This document shows positions 59,131 through 64,000 of a stretch of 64,000 bases of DNA, one piece after another. Position 1 is the stretch's first letter, and every line of letters starts with the position of its first letter. Source of the DNA: Sulfuritalea sp. GTDB lineage: Bacteria; Pseudomonadota; Gammaproteobacteria; Burkholderiales; Rhodocyclaceae. The DNA lies in assembly GCA_016708585.1 (NCBI GenBank), contig JADJFK010000015.1, positions 27,630-91,629 of the forward strand. Direction: 5' to 3'. The notes under the pieces are model-generated. The model made no database searches and had not been told where the DNA came from. It worked only from the letters and a program-made list of their open reading frames with translations. The position numbers and the translations under genes are program-made.

Positions 59131-59277
59131 TTATTTGGCGAGCGGGACGCTCATGATGTCGATGATGCCCCAAAGGATGTAAATGGTGCCGGGAGACGCA
59201 ACCCCGATGAACAGGAGCAGGAAGTGGTTATCCAGCAGCTTTTGCATGAAAGGAAGGTCGTCGTCGTTGTTCGCCAT
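59131..59277 (-). CDS. 48-residue membrane protein, first gene of the norSY operon
   Basis: A short frame encodes MANNDDDLPFMQKLLDNHF then LLLFIGVASPGTIYILWGII and DIMSVPLAK before TAA. It has an acidic start, one or two hydrophobic stretches and ends 30 bases upstream of norS. Single-helix small subunits accompany several heme-copper enzymes (for example subunit IIa of ba3 oxidases), so it is a candidate third subunit of NorSY. GGGGGC lies upstream of its ATG. Confidence 0.72.
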   Translation of the reverse strand: MANNDDDLPFMQKLLDNHFLLLFIGVASPGTIYILWGIIDIMSVPLAK

Positions 59278-59386
59278 GTTTTAGCCCCCTACGGTGGTGG
59301 GCGCGCTGCAGCGCGCGGTTGAAACGGATTTGTAACTGGACACAGTCATGGGACGCGAGGATAACCCAAGTAGGGTCAAAGGGAAT

Positions 59387-59400
59387 TTGATTCAAGACAA
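59387..59400. promoter_or_regulatory. weak FNR-like box between norSY operon and rutE-like gene
   Basis: TTGATTCAAGACAA fits TTGAT-N4-GTCAA with one mismatch. It lies 110 bases before the 48-residue gene and 136 bases before the opposite gene. Only suggestive. Confidence 0.35.
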
Positions 59401-59535
59401 GAAAACATAGCGTATGCAACGACTTCCCTGCTGCGCTGCGGCAATTCGTCGCTGCGGCGAATGGTCGCTATCGGCCTCGAACCGCTGGTAAGCTCTTGAC
59501 CCACCACGTTTTGAACCACCGATCCGGAGATCCCG

Positions 59536-60129
59536 ATGAAACCCGCACTCGACCCGACCGCACTCGACCAGCTTTTCCGCAAGGCACATACCTTCAACAA
59601 ATTCTCCGACCAGCCCGTGGGGGAGCAGACCATCCGCGAACTGTACGAGCTGCTGAAGTGGGGGCCGACCTCGATGAATGCGCAGCCGGGGCGCTACGTC
59701 TTCGTGCACAGCGCCGCGGCGCGCGAGCGGCTGATCCCGGCCATGATCGCCGCCAACGCGGAAAAGACGCGCAAGGCGCCGCTGACCGTGATCGTCGCCA
59801 TGGACACGCAGTTCTACGACCACCTGCCGACCCAGTTCAAGGCCTATGACGCGCGGCCGATGTTTGCCGGCAATGCGCCGCTGGCCGACGCTACCGCCTT
59901 CCGCAACAGTTCATTGCAGGGCGCCTACCTGATGCTGGCGGCGCGCTCGCTGGGCCTCGACTGCGGCCCGATGAGCGGCTTCGATGCGGCGAAGGTGGAT
60001 GCCGAATTCTTCCCCGACGGGCGCTGGAAATCCAATTTCATCGTCAATATGGGCTACGGCCTGGAAACGGGCGGCCACTACCCGCGCGGCCCGCGCCTGC
60101 CGTTTGCGGACGCGGCGCAAATCCTCTGA
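59536..60129 (+). CDS. rutE: nitroreductase-family protein, RutE-like (malonic semialdehyde reductase)
   Basis: A 197-residue FMN-dependent protein. It follows E. coli RutE closely in LFRKAHTFNKFSDQPV, LYELLKWGPTSMNAQPGRYV, TAFRNSSLQGAYLMLAARSL, GLDCGPMSGFDAAKVDAEFF and SNFIVNMGYG. RutE-type enzymes reduce malonic semialdehyde to 3-hydroxypropionate. No other rut gene is nearby, but a methylmalonate-semialdehyde dehydrogenase homologue lies at 62837. The gene is divergent from norSY. Confidence 0.88.
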   Translation: MKPALDPTALDQLFRKAHTFNKFSDQPVGEQTIRELYELLKWGPTSMNAQPGRYVFVHSAAARERLIPAMIAANAEKTRKAPLTVIVAMDTQFYDHLPTQFKAYDARPMFAGNAPLADATAFRNSSLQGAYLMLAARSLGLDCGPMSGFDAAKVDAEFFPDGRWKSNFIVNMGYGLETGGHYPRGPRLPFADAAQIL

Positions 60130-60160
60130 GCGGTAAAGCCGCCCGGCGGATCGCCGCGGT

Positions 60161-61102
60161 TCAGCCTGGGTCCTGCGCCTCCAGCCAGTAGGCCAGGCCC
60201 TGGGCGTTGAGCTCCAGGTCGAGGTGCCAGATGTCGAGGATTTCCTGGTCGGTGAGGCGGCAGCCGCGGGCGTGCGCCGCGTCGAGCAGCAGGTGCTTCA
60301 GGCCGTCATGGATCGCGGCGTTCTTGTCGTCCTCGGCGCTGGCAGCGAGCGCGATCTCGACATAGCGGTCGAGCAGATGCAGCACCTCGCGGCCGAGTTC
60401 GGCGGGCGGCGCGAGGCGGCTGAAGTGGGTCAGATACACCGCATCCGGATTGAACGACAGCATGCGCTCGATGGACGCACGCATCTCGTCCGGGTCGAAC
60501 TGGATCGGCGTCGATGAGGGCATGATCAGCGGCCGGCCGTCGACGTCGAGCTCGCGGTAGGAGATGCCGAAGGTGTCGCCGGTGAAGATGCCGCTCGACT
60601 GGCGGTCGACGATGGCGATGTGGTGCTTCGCATGGCCCGGCGCGTCGATGCACAGCAGCTCGCGCGAACCGAGTTTCAGCAAGGTGTTGTCGTGCGCTTC
60701 GATGATGCGTCCGGCCGGGATCGGGATCAGGCTGCCGTATAGCCGGCGCGCCCGCTCCTTGCCGTACACGCCTTCGACGCCGGCCATCAGCTTCGAGGGT
60801 TCGCTCATGTGCCGCGCGCCGCGCGGATGCACGACAAGTTTTGCGTTGGGGAAGGCCTGCATCATGACGCCGGCACCGCCGGCATGGTCGAGGTGGATGT
60901 GGGTCAGGATTACGTAATCGACGCTCTCCGGTCCCAGGCCGCGGGCTTCGAGCGCGGCCAGCGCCTGCGGCATGACCTCGAAGTTGGCGGTGTCGACGAA
61001 GGCGGCGCGACCGTCGCTCTCGATCAGGTGGATCGCCGCCAGCAGCGGGCGCACGTAACCGGCGTCGAAGGCGTGGATGCCGTTGTGGTAATCAATCAAC
61101 AA
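60161..61102 (-). CDS. metallo-beta-lactamase-fold hydrolase
   Basis: A 313-residue protein with the MBL metal motif THIHLDHAGG (residues ~65-74), further ligands in APGHAKHH and FTGDTFG, and a C-terminal helical domain. It starts at TTG 61102. It resembles glyoxalase II-like thioesterases or lactonases; the substrate is not evident. It is downstream of the GMC oxidoreductase in the same direction, with a 112-base gap. Confidence 0.85.
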   Translation of the reverse strand: MLIDYHNGIHAFDAGYVRPLLAAIHLIESDGRAAFVDTANFEVMPQALAALEARGLGPESVDYVILTHIHLDHAGGAGVMMQAFPNAKLVVHPRGARHMSEPSKLMAGVEGVYGKERARRLYGSLIPIPAGRIIEAHDNTLLKLGSRELLCIDAPGHAKHHIAIVDRQSSGIFTGDTFGISYRELDVDGRPLIMPSSTPIQFDPDEMRASIERMLSFNPDAVYLTHFSRLAPPAELGREVLHLLDRYVEIALAASAEDDKNAAIHDGLKHLLLDAAHARGCRLTDQEILDIWHLDLELNAQGLAYWLEAQDPG

Positions 61103-61214
61103 GAGGCTCTCCCCCCAGCCCCCTCTCCCCGAGAGGGGGTGACCGTGGTTCGCGAGCTACGCTCGCTCCGTGCGCTTGGCTGCGCCGCCCTTGGGGCGGC
61201 CCTGCGGGCGGCGC
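61103..61214. repeat. intergenic inverted repeats
   Basis: CCCCTCTCCCCGAGAGGGGG is a near-perfect palindrome (61120-61139). Further short GC-rich inverted repeats (GCGAGC/GCTCGC, CCGCCC/GGGCGG) fill the rest. No gene seen. Confidence 0.6.
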
Positions 61215-62840
61215 TCATGCTTTCCTTGCGGCGCGGATCAGCTCCGCGCCGCGTTCGGCGATCATCACCGTCGGCGCGTTGGTGTTGCCCGAGGTGATGG
61301 TCGGCATGATCGAGGCGTCGACCACGCGCAGGCGACCCAGCCCGCGCACGCGCAGCTCGGAGTCGACCACGGCGTTCGGGTCGTCCGCGCGGCCCATGGC
61401 GCAGGTGCAGGTGGGGTGGAAGATGGTGGTGCCGATGTCGCCGGCCGCCCTGGCGAGTTCCTCGTCCGTCTGCTTCTGTGCGCCGGGCTGGTGCTCCTCG
61501 GGCCGGTAGGGCGCCATGGCCGGCTGGGCGACGATGTTGCGCGTCAGGCGCAGCGCGCGCGCGGCGACCTGGCGGTCGTTTTCGGTCGACAGGTAGTTCG
61601 GTGCGATGACCGGCGCCGTCGCCGGGTTGCGGTCGCGGATATGCACCACGCCGCGCGAGGACGGACGCAGGTTGCACACGCTCGCGGTGAAGGCCGGGAA
61701 AGAGTGCAACGGATCGCCGAATTTCTCCAGTGACAGCGGCTGGACGTGGAATTCCAGATCGGGTGTCGCCACCTCGGGCGAGGAGTGGAAAAAGCCGCCG
61801 AGCTGGCTGGGCGCCATCGACAGCGGGCCCGAGCGGAACAGCGCGTATTCGAGGCCCATCATCGCCTTGCCCCACAGGCTGTTGGCGCGCTGGTTCAGGG
61901 TTGTGATGCCATGCACCTTGAAGATCATGCGCAACTGCAAATGATCCTGCAGGTTGCCGCCGACGCCGGGCAGGTCATGCAGCAGCGGGACGCCCCGGTT
62001 CTGCAGCAGATTGGCCGGGCCGATGCCGGAGCGCTGCAGGATGCCCGGCGAGCCGATGGCGCCGGCGGTGAGCAGGGTTTCGATGCGCGCCGTGACGCGG
62101 TGGGTCGCGCCATCGAGGCTGAACTCGACGCCGCGCGCCTCCTTGCCCCCCATGACCAGCTTGTCGATCAGCGCGCCGGTGACGACTTTCAGGTTGGGCC
62201 GATTCAGCACCGGCCGCAGCATGGCCTTCGACGCATTCCAGCGCACGCCCTTCTTCTGGTTCACCTCGAAGTGGCCGATGCCGAAATTGTCGCCACGGTT
62301 GTAGTCGGCCTTGAAAGGGATGCCGGCCTCCTGCGCAGCCTTCGTGTAGCGGTCGAGGATGTCCCAGTGCAGGCGCTGTTTCTCGACGCGCCATTCGCCC
62401 TGGTCGCCGTGCATGGCGTCGGCGCCGCCCCAGTAGTCTTCGCTGCGTTTGAACACCGGCAGCACGGACTCCCAGTTCCAGCGCGCGTCACCCGTGATTC
62501 GCGCCCACTCCTCGTAGTCGCGCACCTGGCCGCGCAGGTAGAGCATGCCGTTGATCGAGGAGCAGCCGCCCAGCACGCGGCCCCTGGCGTAGATGATCGA
62601 GCGGCCATTCAGGCCCGGCTCGGCCTCGGTCTTGTAGCACCAGTCGGTGCGCGGGTTGTTGATGCACTTGAGGTAGCCGATCGGGATGTGGATCCAGATC
62701 CAGTCGTCCTTGCCGCCGGCTTCGAGCAGCAGCACCGTCACGTCGGGATCGGCCGAGAGCCGGTTGGCCAGCACGCAGCCGGCGGTGCCGCCGCCGGCGA
62801 TGACGTAGTCGAACTCGCCGAAATCCCTGGCCTGCGTCAT
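61215..62840 (-). CDS. GMC-family FAD oxidoreductase (choline/alcohol dehydrogenase-like)
   Basis: A 541-residue flavoprotein. The FAD motif is [21 protein letters not shown] signature 1 is [17 protein letters not shown], signature 2 is [17 protein letters not shown], and the C-terminal catalytic His-Asn region is [10 protein letters not shown] with [16 protein letters not shown]. It oxidises an alcohol to an aldehyde. ATG 62840 overlaps the stop of the aldehyde dehydrogenase (ATGA), so the two act in one pathway. Confidence 0.92.
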   Translation of the reverse strand: MTQARDFGEFDYVIAGGGTAGCVLANRLSADPDVTVLLLEAGGKDDWIWIHIPIGYLKCINNPRTDWCYKTEAEPGLNGRSIIYARGRVLGGCSSINGMLYLRGQVRDYEEWARITGDARWNWESVLPVFKRSEDYWGGADAMHGDQGEWRVEKQRLHWDILDRYTKAAQEAGIPFKADYNRGDNFGIGHFEVNQKKGVRWNASKAMLRPVLNRPNLKVVTGALIDKLVMGGKEARGVEFSLDGATHRVTARIETLLTAGAIGSPGILQRSGIGPANLLQNRGVPLLHDLPGVGGNLQDHLQLRMIFKVHGITTLNQRANSLWGKAMMGLEYALFRSGPLSMAPSQLGGFFHSSPEVATPDLEFHVQPLSLEKFGDPLHSFPAFTASVCNLRPSSRGVVHIRDRNPATAPVIAPNYLSTENDRQVAARALRLTRNIVAQPAMAPYRPEEHQPGAQKQTDEELARAAGDIGTTIFHPTCTCAMGRADDPNAVVDSELRVRGLGRLRVVDASIMPTITSGNTNAPTVMIAERGAELIRAARKA

Positions 62841-64000
62841 TTATTTACCGGCATGACGAACTCGGGGCCTTTCGATTCCGAACCCGGCCAGCGCTGCATG
62901 ATGGCCTTGTAGCGCGTGTAGAAGCGCACGCCTTCCTCGCCGTAGATGTGGTGGTCGCCGAACAGGCTGGCCTTCCAGCCGCCGAAGGAATGCCAGGCCA
63001 TGGGCACCGGGATCGGCACGTTGATGCCGACCATGCCGACTTCGATCTTCTGTACGAAGGCCTGCGCCGTGCCGCCGTCGCGCGTGAAGCAGGCGACGCC
63101 GTTGGCGAAGGTATGGCGGTTGATCAGTTCCACCGCGGCGGCGAAGGTCGGCACCCGCACCACGCACAGCACCGGGCCGAAAATTTCCTCCTGGTAGATG
63201 CTCATGGCCGGCGTGACGTGGTCGAACAGCGTCGGGTTGATGAAGAAGCCCTGGGCCAGCTCGCCGGCAAGATTCTCGCGGCCGTCGAGCACCAGGGTCG
63301 CGCCTTCCCTGACACCGGCGGCGATGTAGCCGGCCACCTTGTCGCGATGGATGCCGGTCACCAGCGGCCCCATGTCCACATTCGCCGTGTCGCCGGCGCC
63401 GACTTTCAAGGTCTTCGCGCGTTCGACGACCTTCGCCACCAGCTCGTCGGCGCAGGCGCCGACCGCCACGGCCACGGAGATCGCCATGCAGCGCTCACCG
63501 GCCGAACCGTAGGCGGCGCCGATCAGCGCGTCCGCCGCGCCGTCGAGGTCGGCATCGGGCATCACCACCATGTGGTTCTTGGCCCCGCCCAGGGCCTGCA
63601 CGCGCTTGCCGTGGGCGATGCCCTGGGCCTGGATGTATTTCGCGATCGGCGTCGAGCCGACGAAGGATACCGCCTGCACATCGGGGTGTTCCAGCAGGGC
63701 ATCCACCGCTTCCTTGTCGCCCTGCACCACGTTAAAGGCGCCCGCTGGCAGTCCGGCCCGGTGCAGCAGTTCCGCGGTGAACAGCGAAGGCGAAGGATCG
63801 CGCTCCGAGGGCTTGAGGATGAAGGTATTGCCGCAGGCCAGCGCCATCGGCGCCATCCACATCGGCACCATGAACGGAAAGTTGAAAGGCGTGATGCCGG
63901 CCGTGACGCCGAGCGGCATGCGCTGGCTCCAGTGGTCGATGCCGCCGCCGATGCCGTGCGAATGCTGGCCCTTGAGCAGCTGCGGGATGCCGCAGGCGAA
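62837..64000 (-). CDS. mmsA: methylmalonate-semialdehyde dehydrogenase (acylating), partial (N-terminus outside window)
   Basis: The visible 388 codons hold [56 protein letters not shown] and the nucleophile GERCMAIS, all typical of CoA-acylating MmsA/IolA. The frame stays open to the window edge, so the start is outside. It converts (methyl)malonate semialdehyde to propionyl- or acetyl-CoA. The segment [14 protein letters not shown] includes a dispersed-repeat copy where most relatives have KVGxGxxxxxDMGP. Confidence 0.93.
   Translation of the reverse strand, partial: FACGIPQLLKGQHSHGIGGGIDHWSQRMPLGVTAGITPFNFPFMVPMWMAPMALACGNTFILKPSERDPSPSLFTAELLHRAGLPAGAFNVVQGDKEAVDALLEHPDVQAVSFVGSTPIAKYIQAQGIAHGKRVQALGGAKNHMVVMPDADLDGAADALIGAAYGSAGERCMAISVAVAVGACADELVAKVVERAKTLKVGAGDTANVDMGPLVTGIHRDKVAGYIAAGVREGATLVLDGRENLAGELAQGFFINPTLFDHVTPAMSIYQEEIFGPVLCVVRVPTFAAAVELINRHTFANGVACFTRDGGTAQAFVQKIEVGMVGINVPIPVPMAWHSFGGWKASLFGDHHIYGEEGVRFYTRYKAIMQRWPGSESKGPEFVMPVNK
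63384..63407 (-). repeat. 24-bp dispersed repeat, copy 14 (inside mmsA)
   Basis: GCCGTGTCGCCGG plus CGCCGACTTTC; 22 of 24 match. In frame as KVGAGDTA. Confidence 0.75.

Noticed and set aside
1..64000. CRISPR arrays, tRNAs, rRNAs, transposases, integrases
   Set aside because: None seen. Direct repeats are dispersed, not regularly spaced, and no recombinase-like protein was found.

Overview
The window is high-GC, gene-dense bacterial DNA. Gene content and protein style (NirS-type denitrification, a clade II style nos operon, a RegB/RegA pair, ubiquinone-type UbiE) suggest a denitrifying betaproteobacterium, most likely Rhodocyclales-like; the exact taxon cannot be fixed from the sequence alone. 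No rRNA, tRNA, CRISPR array, transposase or phage gene was seen.

Layout. 1-1415 (- strand): 5' part of a BtuB-like TonB receptor under a cobalamin riboswitch. 1535-8741 (+): nir operon nirS-nirT-nirB-cupredoxin-nirC-nirF-nirDL-nirG-nirH (cd1 nitrite reductase, its electron donors and heme d1 synthesis). 8748-11854: a c4-type cytochrome, the redox sensor pair regB/regA and a small membrane-anchored protein. 11897-22601 (+): nos operon nosZ-cytC-cytC-nosB-nosD-nosG-nosH-nosF-nosL-nosY-tlpA. 22616-25292: ubiE, menA and a BASS-family transporter. 25289-28796: a second nosD, a small periplasmic protein, a SCO protein and a flavocytochrome-sulfide-dehydrogenase-like flavoprotein. 28950-36931: nucleotidyl cyclase, DUF411 and ankyrin proteins, nirJ (frameshifted), another SCO, an ABC transporter (permease frameshifted) and a TlpA-like lipoprotein. 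36928-41404: copper-handling genes around a CopA-type P-type ATPase. 42251-45353: two further NosL proteins, nirN and a HicA-like protein. 45441-50585: a nirB paralogue, YdbL-like and SCO proteins, a divergent heme-copper oxidase subunit I homologue, an esterase and a nuclease. 50781-59277 (-): an operon with a 48-residue membrane protein, norS, norY, ctaB, senC, and two unusual cytochrome b fusion proteins. 59536-64000: a RutE-like nitroreductase and a dehydrogenase/MBL/semialdehyde dehydrogenase operon.

How it works together. NirS makes NO from nitrite; NosZ reduces N2O to N2. No canonical norCB is present. The norS/norY pair has all heme-copper histidine ligands of an oxidase, but the active-site tyrosine is a glutamine, so I infer it is the NO reductase (sNOR/NorSY type) that links the two halves. 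Perfect or near-perfect FNR/Dnr boxes precede nirS, nosZ, the second nos cytochrome, nirJ, a 60-residue gene and the second nosL locus. Three of those promoters also carry GCGRC-N5-GTCGC palindromes that I propose as RegA sites, RegB/RegA being encoded here.

The main unexplained signals are: the norSY operon with its two cytochrome b fusions (one to ferredoxin plus NAD(P)H reductase, one to ferredoxin plus an MvhD domain); a 24-bp dispersed repeat with a 63-bp long form, in about 14 copies, mostly embedded in frame in genes; a pair of inverted ~105-bp hairpin elements with conserved loops but different stems; and three single-base frameshifts in otherwise good genes between 26.5 and 33.5 kb.
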